Below, piece by piece: positions 20,667 to 31,956 of a stretch of 64,000 nucleotides of DNA. Every line of letters starts with the position of its first letter. Positions within the stretch are counted from its first letter, which is position 1. A program made the position numbers and the translations under genes. Location: NCBI GenBank assembly GCA_029204045.2, contig CM055077.1, positions 17,436,584 through 17,500,583 on the forward strand, written 5' to 3'. The DNA is from Tillandsia leiboldiana (taxonomy: Eukaryota > Streptophyta > Magnoliopsida > Poales > Bromeliaceae). Under the pieces are notes generated by a model. That model did not search any database and was not told the DNA's origin. It worked only from the letters and a program-made list of their open reading frames with translations.

Positions 20667-23551
20667 GGGAAGAGGGCCCGCAACTCTAGCAGATGACTCT
20701 GCAAAACAAAGGGGACAAGAAAAGGAAAACAGTGGGGGTCAGAACTACTATAAGAAAGTCGCCCCTAGTGGTGTAAACCTCAACTCAGACCTGCCCATAG
20801 GGCATACCAGAGGCTAAAAGAATAAATGTGGTAAACTATAAATATGATACTGATAAAAGATACACTAATATGCCTCTACTGCCCAGCGTAAAAGATAGCT
20901 AAATGTATGCATCAGAATATCGAAGTCTACCACAGCGGTATGCCAGCCTACGCATAACACTGATATGGGATAGGAGTCTCAATGTCTGCCAAATCGGGTA
21001 ATGCCAGCCTACGCATAACACCGATACGGGACAGGAGTCTCAAGGTCTGCCAATCGGGTATGCCAGCCTACGCATAACACCGATATGGGTTAGGAGTCTC
21101 AATGTCTGCCAAATCGGGTATGCAGCATACGCATAACACCGATATGGGATAGGAGTCTCAATGTCTGCCAAATCGGGTATGCCAGATCGCATAACACCGA
21201 TATGGACAGGAGTCTCAGGGTCTCAAGTGCGCGAATAGCGCACTCTGATCTATAAGGAAAAGTACCATCCACAAAGGAAGCCAAACCCTCTCCCCCGATC
21301 TGATGCAATAACAACTGTCCCGGTCAACGCCAAAATCCGCGGTTGCCGCATTACCCTGCCATAACAGCCTACCCGTCCCGAAATCCCAAGTATCTGCTAC
21401 ACTATCCCAGCCCCTGCTCTAACCCGAGGCAAACTATCCCCTATGTCTAAGTGACTGAAGAAAGAATGAAACATGGTTTCTCCTAAGTCAATCCAGCATG
21501 ATAGTGTAGCAGAAAAAAGGTGGCCTATCTAGGTGACCATTCCAAGCATGCAAAAGTCTTTTCTTAATGAACCATTTTAAGTACTCTAACCACATATCCC
21601 AACCTTTCATTTAACATGCAACAAAAGATATTGGATAGCATGATTCCAAGTAAATTATACTACATATTAAAGCATGGAAACACCATCAAACTAACTTGTA
21701 GTTTTCTAACAATTCAATTATTAACTAGAAAACAGGATCTCATACAAGCATGCTAGGTATCCACAGTTATACTAACAACATGATCAAGAGCATTCTAATA
21801 GGCCTAGTGATAAATCACACATAGGAGGTTTACAACATCACCCACCTCGAGCGCTAATCCAAGTTCCCAAAAGCGAAACCCAAGCTCAGTCCAAATACTC
21901 ACCACCAATCCGTACAAAATACCCCAAAGGAAAGTACATAAGCTAATCATTCACAATTTCCAAAATCTGTCCCATAATACCACAGTCCAGAATTCTCCAA
22001 TTTTTACATGCGAAAAATGCCCAGAAAAATCCAAGAAAAATACTATCGCGATCCTCGCGACGAACCCGTCGAAACGAGTACCTGCACGCCCAAATCGGAG
22101 TTTCCTACGCTGAGATAAAATCCGCAAGGGAAACACCCCAATCCAACTGTACCAAATTTCTGTAACAAAGAACCACAGAAAAAGGATATTCTCACCCTCG
22201 TGAAAATCCAGAAAAATCTGAGAAAAATCCAGGAGACTCCTTGCCAAATGTAGATGAAAAATGCCTTTTGAATCGCCTCGATCCGACGTCTGAACGAAAG
22301 ATACGGCAAGAACACCGCGGTGCTGTCCAAAAGTCCGCGAAGAAAATGGGTCAAATGGCGTGCTCAGAGAAAACTCCAAGCTCCAGCATGGAAATCGGAG
22401 GAACCTCAAAACACAGAAGTTGAAGTCCTACCTGCCAGGAGTCCAACGGCCGCAAGAATCGGCGAAATCGGATGGTCGGGGTGAGTCGGGGAAGCCCCAA
22501 ACACTGCGAAGGGGCGAAGCGGGTCGCCGGAGAGCAAGCGTCGCGCCCGCGCCAGAAAAAATCGCTAACCTCGGGATGCGTTGCCCCTAAAAATCCCCGG
22601 GATGTTCAGTTGGATGAGGAACAAGTAGAGGAAAAATCGCACAATAGAAAATCCCTGTGAAAAAACGCTCAGGGAAAACGTGCTAAGAGACCCAAAGACC
22701 CCTTTTTATAGTCCCAGCCCATAACACTAACGGGCCGGGTTTTCGGCGCAAGATTCGGGCGCACTGCCGCCCGAAAAACTCCTGGTCGCACAATCCCTGT
22801 CCGACGCGCCCGAAATCTCCTAGTGATGCCACGTCGCCCCATAACAGGGGACAGCGGTGCAAGGTGGCCCGCTGCCCGCGACGTGTCCCCCATGCGGTCT
22901 CGCGGGGGTAGGTACGGCAGCCCACACACGAAGCGACACGTGGCGCACTCGAGTGCGGCGACCGCCCGCCTGCGCTCCTGTGCGCGCGCAGTCCGAGGCG
23001 CCCCTCTGTGCACACCGTGGGACCGCGCCCTCGAGAGCCAGCAAATCCCAGCCGCACGTGTCATGCGCCCCGGTCCACCGCAACCCCGCGAAAATCGCTG
23101 AGTCGTGTCGTGTCCGTCGGCCATTCAGGGCACGCCACGCGTCCCCCGCCCGCGGTCCATGCACCGCCGCGCCTCCCCGTGGACCGAGCTGCGTGAGCCG
23201 GCCAATAATAGGCCGCCACGTGGCTCAGGCTGGTCCACGAGTCTCCCCCATGCACCGAAAATCCCCGAAAACTTCCGGAAGCCCGCTTTTGGTCATCCGG
23301 ACTCCAAATTTAACAAGCAAATAGCCGTTTTCAAGCATTTTTCCGCGCTGAATCCAAATCCAACCTCAGATTGGCCCAAAACCTCTTCTAAAACTTCGGC
23401 AAATGCAGCCGAAGTCCAAATCCGCTATCAAAGTCTCACAATGTCCATCTGTGGCACCCCTTCGATGCACCATGGGCCAGACACACCAACGCTAGGTGTT
23501 CTACACAGTGGATTCATCGGAAAGTTGCATGGGAAAAACCAGAACACTACA
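20667..23551 (-). mobile_element. Second, indel-rich copy of element B's 5' LTR (probable assembly duplicate)
   Basis: It begins about 330 bp into the LTR and ends ACTACA at 23551. Bases 20667 to about 23100 repeat 18135-20566 but with dozens of one-base indels; a cleaner patch lies near 21780-22100, and the stretch after about 23100 is clean. It shares B-5'-LTR-specific features, such as the extra stretch absent from 9422-12659. Joining 20566 to about 23094 would give one LTR of about 3.22 kb, the expected length. An exact CCAAT-N9-CCACG is at 23202-23220 and TATA at 22704-22710. Confidence 0.85.
20925..21215 (-). repeat. 60-bp tandem array, indel-containing copy
   Basis: Five units corresponding to 18398-18697 with period broken by one-base deletions and insertions, consistent with sequencing error rather than repeat evolution. 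Confidence 0.85.
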
Positions 23552-25504
23552 GTCACGCCTCGAGTGTAAACCAGAATCCGGGCTCTTCCACAGATCTGCC
23601 GTGCACACGGAATTTTCCGTGTACACGAAGCGCTGGTAACCTGCTCAGATATAAATGATATAATAAAGGAGCATAAAACATAGCTATCTACAACTAATAC
23701 ATCTCAGATAAATCTGGAAAAGTAAAAGTACAAAAAGTAAACTCTCAAATATACATGTGTCTCTCCCAGCTCACCGATCAAATACAACCAGCTGGCCGAA
23801 GCCAGACCCAAAAGAAAGGAAAAGTACAAGTATCTGAGTGTACAGGGGATACATCAAACAGCTAAACTAGCGACCAGGTAAACAGCACGGTCACACACAC
23901 TCCGGAGTGGCACTCGAGGGGAGCGACCCACGCGAGTGAAATAAGTCGCCATAAGTAACCTAATATAGCAGGACTGGATCAAGACTCTAATCAAGTGGGA
24001 AAAACCATCCACTAAAGAACGTCCGATCCCCTCTCCCCCAATCTGATGCATTAGTAACAGCCCGGTCAACCGCCAAAAATTCGCGGTTGCCGCAGTACCC
24101 TGCCATCAAGCCTGCCTGCCCCCAAATCCCCAATGTCTGACTACACTATCCCAGCCCCTGCTCAAACCTGAGCATACTATCCCCTAGGTCTAGATAACTG
24201 GAGAAAGAATAAAAACATGGTTTCTCCTAAGTCAATTCCAGCATGATAGTGTAGCAGAAAAAGGTGGCCTAACTAGGTGACCATACAAGCATGGAAAAGT
24301 CCTCATGATGGTAAATTAAATACAAGTACTGTTGTTTAAGTAATTATGAAGCATGCTATTCCAGGATACTAGTAACCACATAAGGCACTATGTACCAACA
24401 TAATCAATGCCTGCCTATGCCACATGCATAATAATCACAATGTACTAGTCAGCATACCTATTAGCATGATACTATATCTCCTGATGATAAATTTCATCCA
24501 AAGGCGGGTGCTAATCTTGCAATCTTGAACTCATACAAGCATTTTAATCCAACAAGAATGCTAAGTTCATCCCACTGATACAACTATCAACATGATATAG
24601 GGACATCTCCAGTATGCCTAGTGGGTAATCAAAAGTAGGAGGTGACAACGGTACCCACCTCAATCGCTAAATATCCGTCCAATAATATCCACGCCCAAGC
24701 GAGACAGCGGCTATAACACTGCACCTACAAATATCCCAAAATATATACAATTAAACATCTAAGTATCCCCGAGAATATGCTGTCCCAACAAACAGTCCAG
24801 AGTTGTGCCTTTTTCACTTGCGAGTTCTGCTCGAAAAATTGCAGGAAAAATACCACCGCGATCGCCGCGACGAGCCGGTCGAAACGAGTACCTGCACGTT
24901 CAAATCCGAGTTTCCTACACTGAGATACAAATTCTGCAAGGGAACCACCCCAAAGAATTCTGTACAGGAATTCAGTTTCACAGAGCTCGGGAAAAAGGGG
25001 ATTTTCACCTTCGAAAAATATTCAAAAAAATCCCAGAAAATTCGAGGGTGTTCCTTGCGCTGTGTAGATGAAAAACGCCTATTGGCACGCCTCGATCCGA
25101 CGCCTGTGCGCAAAGATATCGCCAAAACACCCGAGTGCTGTCCAAAACTCCCCGAGGAAAAATGGGTCAAAAGGAAGCTCGGGAAACTCCAAGATCAACA
25201 CGAAAAAAGAGGAAGCTCAAAACACCGAAGTCGGAGCCCTACCTGTCGTGAGTCCAACGGCGCGAGAATCGCCTAAATCGGAGGTCGGAGTAAGCCGGGG
25301 GAGTCCTCGCACTGAAACGCGACGAAGGCGGTCACCAATGAACGAGCATCGCGCCGCGCCGTAAAAATGAGAACCTCGGGATGCGTGCCACAAAAAAATC
25401 CCAGGAATGCTCTGCGGGGTGTAGCTCAGAGGGAGAAAGAAAACTCCTGAAGAACGCTCTGTGAGAAACTGCTCAGAAAAGGGTGAAAAGGTGGCCCAAA
25501 AGTA

Positions 25505-25579
25505 CTATTTATAGGCCTCGGCCCACTACATGGGCCTGGTGGATTCGGGCCCAACATTCGGGCGCCCGAATCCGCCAGG
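25505..25579 (-). promoter_or_regulatory. LTR1b core promoter: TATA box and dyad
   Basis: CTATAAATAG on the minus strand lies at 25505-25514. Upstream, a 15-bp inverted repeat with one mismatch (25535-25549 with 25565-25579) again has a TTCGGG core, though its arms differ from those of family 1. Confidence 0.65.
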
Positions 25580-25637
25580 AGGGGTCGCACGCTTTCCGTC
25601 TGACGCGCCCGAATTCACCTCGTGCTGACACGTGTCC

Positions 25638-25730
25638 CGCACAGCAAACAGCTGTGCGGGGCGCGTCAATCGCCGCTGCGTGGCCCTCCTAGGTTAGGGA
25701 CGCGTGTCCCGCACAGCAAACAGCTGTGCG
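25638..25730. repeat. Two identical short hairpins 72 bp apart
   Basis: CGCACAGC, AAACA, GCTGTGCG occurs at 25638-25658 and at 25710-25730. Each is a perfect 8-bp stem with a 5-nt loop, embedded in a longer direct repeat with GTGTCC on its left. Confidence 0.85.
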
Positions 25731-25786
25731 TGCGCGCCGGGTGCCGACGCGTGGCATCGCCCGGTCAGCCGGGTAGGTGGCGCCCG

Positions 25787-26020
25787 CGAATGGCCGGGCG
25801 CCACGCGTCCCCTGCCCTGTCGCGGTCACACGTGCGGGCAGGCGCAACCTGGCCGCCTGCCACGTACGCGCCCCGAGGCGCCAGCCCGCGCCCCCGTGCG
25901 CCGCGCCTTGCGAGCCCGCCAATGGCATGCCGCCACGTGTCCCTGCGCCGGGTCCATGCACCCGCGCGAGGAACTCCGTGGACTGCGCACCCAGCGCAAA
26001 CCAATCGGGGGTCGAAACGT

Positions 26021-26053
<33 letters not shown>

Positions 26054-26206
26054 CACAAACCCATGCACCGCCGCTCAAACTCCGTGGACCGCGCACCAAA
26101 AGCCATCCAATCCACGCCTGCCACGTGTCCTGCGCCGGGCTCATGCACCCAGCCGCGCCGCTCCGTGGACCGAGCGCTGAGAACCGGCCAATGACAGGCC
26201 GCCACG
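25787..26206 (+). promoter_or_regulatory. Array of five ERSE-I-like modules in U3
   Basis: Exact CCAAT-N9-CCACG occurs at 25919-25937, 26107-26125 and 26188-26206. CGAAT-N9-CCACG is at 25787-25805 and CCAAT-N9-AAACG at 26001-26019. The modules are 81-132 bp apart, most with GTGGACCG before CCAAT and a CCACGTG(T/G)C G-box/ABRE after the spacer. Confidence 0.65.
26023..26052 (+). repeat. Run of 30 C
   Basis: An uninterrupted C run within the U3 array, right after a CCAAT-N9-AAACG module. It may be real expansion or an assembly uncertainty. Confidence 0.9.
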
Positions 26207-26535
26207 TGGCAAGCCGGCGGTCCACGGTCCCCCCCATACACCAGGGACCACTAAAAACTTCAGGGAGTCCGTTTTTGGGCATCCGGACTTAGAATTTAAC
26301 AAGCAAATAGCCGTTTTCAAGCGTTTTTCCGCGCTGAATCCAAATCCAACCTCTGTTTGGCCCAAAACCTTTTCTAAAATTCGGCAAATGCAGCTGGAGG
26401 CCAATCTGACCATAAATACCTCAATAGGTCCATCTGTGCTATCCCTTTGATACACTATGGACCAGACACACTATCAACAGGTGTTTTACACATTGGATTC
26501 ACGGGAAATATAGCATGGGAATCTGGACCACTACA

Positions 26536-29447
26536 AGAACTACTGCAGAAGGTAGTTCCCAGTGGGTTCCGTCACCAATATCCACGGTATGCCCACTAAG
26601 TCTACTGGAGGCAAACAGATAGATATGCAGATAGATGATAGGAAAGCTGAATGGAAACTACAGCTACCAAGTCTCAATCATCATGCTCAAGAAACTCTAC
26701 TAATGATGTACAATGCATACACTCGCTACTGCTAATATGCCTCAAGTATCATGCTCAAAGGAAAACTCATCTAAGAACATGCTATGCAATCACCCGCTTA
26801 TATCACCCAATCTCAATGACGGCCACATAGGGTCCAGTCAAGCCTGCACCTAACCTACTGCCACTAGCCCACAATGGACTTGAACTTACGTAGGGCGTCC
26901 CACACAGACTATCTCAATATCACGCAAAGCGACCTCAGTGTATCAACTAGGCGCATCATCATCGCATCCGGAGCGTAACTCGAGGGGAGCGACCCCACCT
27001 AGTTCAAGCGTGTCTCATCTGTCTCAACTGTCTCATCTGTCTCAACAAGCGGCACATGCAGGCTATGATCCACGATCAAACAGATCAGAAACTCAATGCT
27101 CAAATAGCACAACTCAGTCGGGAAACCCTCCACGACTCGATCAGGAAATGCCCAAACACTCTCACAGCTATGTTGGAGAACCCTCCACGACTCAATCTGA
27201 TAATGCACAACCCATGGCTAAGTCGGGAAACCTCCACGACTCGATCTGCCAAAGCCCAAAACTCTCAAAGCTAAGTCGGAGAACCACCTCCATAACTAAA
27301 TCAGAAATACACAATCCATGATCTAGACTAATCTCATCAATCCCCACAAGGAAGCTCAACTCTCATGACACTAGAAACTCAACACACAATGCTCTAAAAA
27401 TCCACTCGGCCCCCTGGCACGAGTATACATGCATCCTGAACCAACTCAACCCCTCTGGAAGATCTCAATATTTTAAAACTGTTTTCAAAGCCCAGTTTTC
27501 ATTAAAACAGGTCCGATGATTTTTAAAACGGTTCAGATGCCAATCTAATGCCAACTAATCATGCAGTCTAGTATCAAATCACCTCTAGATCATGCTAAAA
27601 ATATCTAGGGCTCAGGAAAGTCTTCCTACAATTTTCTAGGCAACTATCAGATTTACCAAATATAAAAACAGGTAAACTATACATGATCAACATGCATACA
27701 GAAGCTTTAGAGGGCATTCCAACATCTTGAAGAATTTCCAACCCACCTGGATCACTTTCCGTAGGCAATGCCGAAGTCGGGGAAGTGCCGAATCCTCAAA
27801 CTGACGAAACTCCAAAAGCCGCGCCGCGCGCGCGCAGAATGCCGCGAACCACGGAAAAAATCCCCAGAAGCTCGAACAATCCCTCGAGTCCTCACAAAAA
27901 TCCCGGCGCGCAACGGCTCACTCCACACACCCACAGCACACACACACCACACACAGCCAACCTGCTCAGGTAAAAACCGCGTGCCGCGCACTCGATCCGG
28001 GCTCCGCACGGCACCTCGCTGAAAACCGCCACAATTGACGACGTCCTGAGGGAGAAAAAGAGAAAAACCTCATCAAACTCGGTCCACAAAAAGCTCTCGC
28101 GACACCCGGGCAACCACCAGCCCTCGCCGTGCGCTCACACAGCTCACCGTTACCTGCCCGGGCTCGCGCGCCAGTCGCACGCAGCAGCCGCGCGCGCCGC
28201 CCCAGCCGGCCGCGCGCGCTACCCGCGTCAGCCGCGCACAGCGCGCGGCCTTGCGGCCCAACACAGCGCATGCGCGGCGCTTCTGCGTGCTTGCCGCGCC
28301 CCCGCGTGGCACCCCTGCGCGCAAGCCGCGCGCCCGCGCCGCGCATCTGCGCGCCCACGCCGCGCATCTGCGCGCCCGCGCAGGGCCCGCGCAGCGCCCC
28401 CCGCTGCGCTGCGCGGCGCCCAGGCGCCCCCGCCCTGTTGCGCGGTGCCCTGGGGTGCCCGCTCCAGCTGACCGCCCGCAGCTGCTGCGCGCGGCGCCCT
28501 AGCACTTGCACAGCAGCCTGCGCCAGCCGCGCGCGGCGCCCTTGCGCGCCCGCGCGGCAAGGGCGCCGCGCGCGGCTCCCATGCTGCGGCCTGCTGTACC
28601 CCGAGGCATGGACGAGCAGTCCACTCCCAGCCTAATCCTCACACATCCATCAACAACACTAACCTCAACTCCGAAAGCCAAACTCAAAAATAAAAATCCC
28701 AAGCTCTCAAAAAAAATGCTCTAACCACAAACCTTGTTGGAGCTCGTCGCGCTCTCCGCTCGGCTCCGCAAAAAATCTAACAGCAGGTCCACACCATCCC
28801 CACTCTCAAACTCTTCTTCTCTTCACAAATTTCTTCGCTCCCTCTCTTTTCTTCCTCTACTTCTTCCTTCCTTCTCTCTTCTCTATTTTCTTTGCTTTAC
28901 TCTGTTGGGAAGAAGAAGACGATGAGGTGGCACACTTAATTAAGGGGGCTTAATTAAGATGCTGGCTTGGGTGAAAAGCTCTCTAAGGGAGGGGAAATGA
29001 CCAAAATGCCCTCCAACACAAAAATATCTGAAATCCACTAATTCCATTTCCATTTCTCAAAATTCCAAAGCAGGTGAACTTAATTAAATTAATTTAATTA
29101 ATTAATTAACCCATTAATTGCCAACTCCAACTCACTTTTTGCCTTCGGGACCTTCGCATCAGTCCGAAACCTCCCGAACTCCGCTGTAATATGAAAATAC
29201 ACATGTCCAAAGCTTTTCCCACTCAAAAAGCTCAACTGTGGAGTCGGTGTGCTCAATCCAAGAAAAAATCCGGTGCTCAACAAGTACACAATGCCCCGAA
29301 AATGCCGATTCAAGATGGGGCTTCCGCGTCGATCCGAATCAACCCGAACTCATCTGTAAACACAAATAGAACACGCCCCAGGCGATTTCCCCTCACCACG
29401 CCATCATTGCGAGGTCGGCGCGCTAAACGAAGTCCCGGTACTCTACA
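26536..29447 (-). mobile_element. Tekay-type LTR, family 3, left end missing
   Basis: The block starts mid-LTR at the LTR1b insertion, with the AGTGGGT...TGCCCACT block shared by other LTRs, and ends CTCTACA at 29447 next to a purine tract. A donor-like CCAG/GTGGGT is at first intron base 27746 (minus). The 28100-28600 part is extremely GC-rich, with GCGCCCGCGC-type repeats that create long false ORFs on both strands. AT-rich repeats follow near 29090. I could not identify a TATA box or ERSE-type module. Confidence 0.7.
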
Positions 29448-31224
29448 CTCTCCCCTCCTTAAAAGGGTTTCGTCCTCGAAACCAGAACAAATCCGTAACT
29501 CAGGAGGGTGTCTCAATCAAATGGGGATAGGAGATCCTCAACTCATCCTCAGGCTCTCAGGTGACCGTTCTCACTCAACATGATGGCTCCACTAAACTTT
29601 CACCCAAGGTATAACCCGACTGCATAATTCTTCTGCCTCACAAGCAAGAATTTGCATCGGTCGCTCCTAATAACTCAAATCCTCGTCCAACTCCAAGGAA
29701 GTGTAATCCAAAACTTGCGAGGGATCAAATACACTTCTTACAGCCAGATAAATACTCGCGGATCAAACTCCCCGCGTAAATCTCGAATCTACATATCCTT
29801 GCGGATAGTGGCTCCCACAAATCCAGGTCTCCAAATCCAAACTCCAAGCCTCCAATTGGCATAACTCCTCCGTTGCTCCTTAGCAACCACAATGCTCAAA
29901 ACTCCACAAGTACACTCTCACATCCATCCACAGGGGAAGAAGTTCAACATCGGGAACAACGTTCAACCCCTAACTCTCAATTCCCAAGTTCCAAAAGTGG
30001 AATCCCCTGATTCGATCACCTCATTCCAAGGTTGCACTGCTTGCCTAGACAAGGCGTACCTGACCATAATGTCCTCGCCGGGATAACACTATAGTATATC
30101 AATCATGCTTATTTGATAACTCTATCCACCGGCGTTGCCTCAACCAAATTTCTCCTGAGTAACCAAGCACTTCAGGTTCAAGGGTCTATGGATAACTCGA
30201 TTCTCTCTCCATTACTGTCAAATATCTAAATCAATGCTGGTATCCTCCTCAGCTTTATCTTCTCCAAGCTACACTGGCCTTACTTAGTCCAAAAGCTTCT
30301 GACCTCTGTCACTATCATAGGCTTAGGCTAACTCCCAACGGCATCACTCTTCGTTGGGTCCACTATCACTCTTGCATCTGAAATCACCTGGCCTAACAAC
30401 AAACCCTTCCGAAGTCAAAATTCATACTCTCTCAACTTGGCAAACAACCTCTTCTCTCTTAGAAGTTGTAGCACTATCCTCAAGTGCTCCTCATGCTATA
30501 TGTCACCTCGGAAATAAATCCAAATATCCATGACGGGTACAGCTACCAACCCGTCCAAATACCGCTGGAATACACAATTCCTCAAATCCTAAAGGCGGCA
30601 GGGCATTAGTCAATCCAGTTGACCGCGCTGTAAGCTCATAATGCCCCTACCGGTTCCTGAACACTATCTGGATATAGCCCTCAGCCGTAAGGTTCCATAA
30701 AGCTATCACTCTCAAAATAGGGCATCTGCCGAAATACAATCCAACCTGTCTGTGCTCGGACCATCATAGAACCCTCACCGTTGTGTACCCACAACGTGGC
30801 ATCACTGCCGTGTACCAACGGCATGGCATCACCACCGTGTATCAACGGTGTGGCATCATACCCAAGTATCAATCTCTCAGATCCTCACTGTCGTATTCCC
30901 ACGACGTGGTACTGGGTCACACAGACCTCTCGATCCATCAGATCCAGCAACTGCGCTATCAGCTCTCTCTCAGTCTCACGGGTGATACTCCACGAGGTGC
31001 TACCGAAATCGGCGTGGTTTCCAAAACCACGTCAATCCCCATCTCGATCTCAATCTCACTAAACGGCGGCTTCAATATCAGATCTGGTAAACTCACACTC
31101 AGGATCACACGGGCGATAAGGATATTCTTTAGTCCCGGTGCCGCCGTTGGCACCTCCTCTACAGTCGCTAGCAAAGCGATACGACCACGACTCAACCTCT
31201 GTCGTGCTCTAGGATCCTTTATAA
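29448..31224 (-). pseudogene. Element F: decayed pol remnant
   Basis: Starting with a purine tract (sense TTTTAAGGAGGGGAGAG) and the GTTTCG/CGAAAC motif (29467-29482), this reverse segment retains pieces colinear with element B: integrase tail (about 29480-29900), RT (about 30240-30700) and the protease-RT linker (30960-31224, with a recognisable PTAAPGL...IDVV stretch). Large parts, including gag, most of integrase and RNase H, are gone, and no frame is open over a whole domain. It relates to element E, with which it shares many substitutions in the RT part. No product is expected. Confidence 0.7.
30775..30925. repeat. Short imperfect tandem repeats with CCGTTG/CAACGG stems
   Basis: Units of about 28-30 bp with CCGTG, TACCAACGG and TGGCATCAC recur, each able to form a small hairpin. 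Related units are in element E near 41595-41655. They sit where intact elements have RT sequence. Confidence 0.6.
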
Positions 31225-31953
31225 GCATGGACGAGCAGTCCACAATGCCGTGAACCACGGAAAAATCCCCATAAGCTCGAACAATCCCTCGAGTCCTCAC
31301 AAAAATCCCGGCGCAACGGCTCACTCCACACACCCACAGCACACACACACCACACACAGCCAACCTGCTCAGGTAAAAACCGCGTGCCGCGCACTCGATC
31401 CGGGCTCCGCACGGGACCTCGCTGAAAACCGCCACAATTGACGACGTCCTGAGGGAGAAAAAGGGCAACCACCAGCCCTCGCCGTGCGCTCACACAGCTC
31501 ACCGTCACCTGCCCGGGTTCGCGTGCCAACCGCACGCAGCAGCCGCGCGCGCCGCCCCAGCCAGCCGCGCGCGGTGCCCGTGTCAGCCGCGCACAGCGCG
31601 CGGCCTTACGGCCCAGCACAGCGCCTGCGCGGCGCTCCTACGCGCTTGCCGCGCCCCCGCGCGGCACCCCAGCACGCAAGCCGCGCGCTCCTGCGCGCTC
31701 GCTGCGCGCTCCTGCGCGCTCGCTGTGCGCCCGCGCCATCACTGTGGAGTCGGTGTGCTCAATCCAAGAATAAATCCGGTGCTCAACAAGTACACAATGC
31801 CCCGAAAATGACGATTCAAGCTGGGGCTTCCGCGTCGATCCGAATCAACCCGAACTAATCTGTAAACACAAATAGAACACGCCCCAGGCGATTTCCCCGC
31901 ACCACGCCATCATTGCGAGGTCGGCGCGCTAAACGAAGTCCCGGTACTCTACA
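31225..31953 (-). mobile_element. Scrambled fragment of LTR3
   Basis: Pieces of 26536-29447 are joined with deletions: a 19-bp piece (31225-31243, same as 28606-28624), then sequence matching 27838 onward, then later GC-rich parts, then 31744-31953 matching 29234-29447 up to the LTR end CTCTACA. The element-sense 3' end of the LTR and the PBS are absent. Confidence 0.75.
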
Positions 31954-31956
31954 CTC

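Larger units (their letters stand above)
23552..26535 (-). mobile_element. Diverged Tekay-type LTR (family 1b)
   Basis: The block runs from GTCACGCCTCGAG, one base short of the usual TGTCACG and abutting B's LTR end, to CCACTACA at 26535. It shares the promoter dyad, TATA, W-box dyad (24062-24093), CTCCGGAGTGG block (23901) and donor-like CTCTGAG-type site (first intron base 24658) with the others. The region that should hold the acceptor is deleted. To its right is the interior of another LTR (LTR3), into which it inserted. Whether it is a solo LTR or the 5' LTR of a lost element cannot be told. Confidence 0.8.

Noticed and set aside
26023..26052. C30 run as a functional i-motif/G-quadruplex element
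   Set aside because: Only one LTR has it, and homopolymer length is often wrong in assemblies, so no function is claimed.
28100..28600. CpG island of a host gene
   Set aside because: The segment is the GC-rich part of LTR3 with GCGCCCGCGC-type repeats; no exon or splice pattern of a gene is visible.
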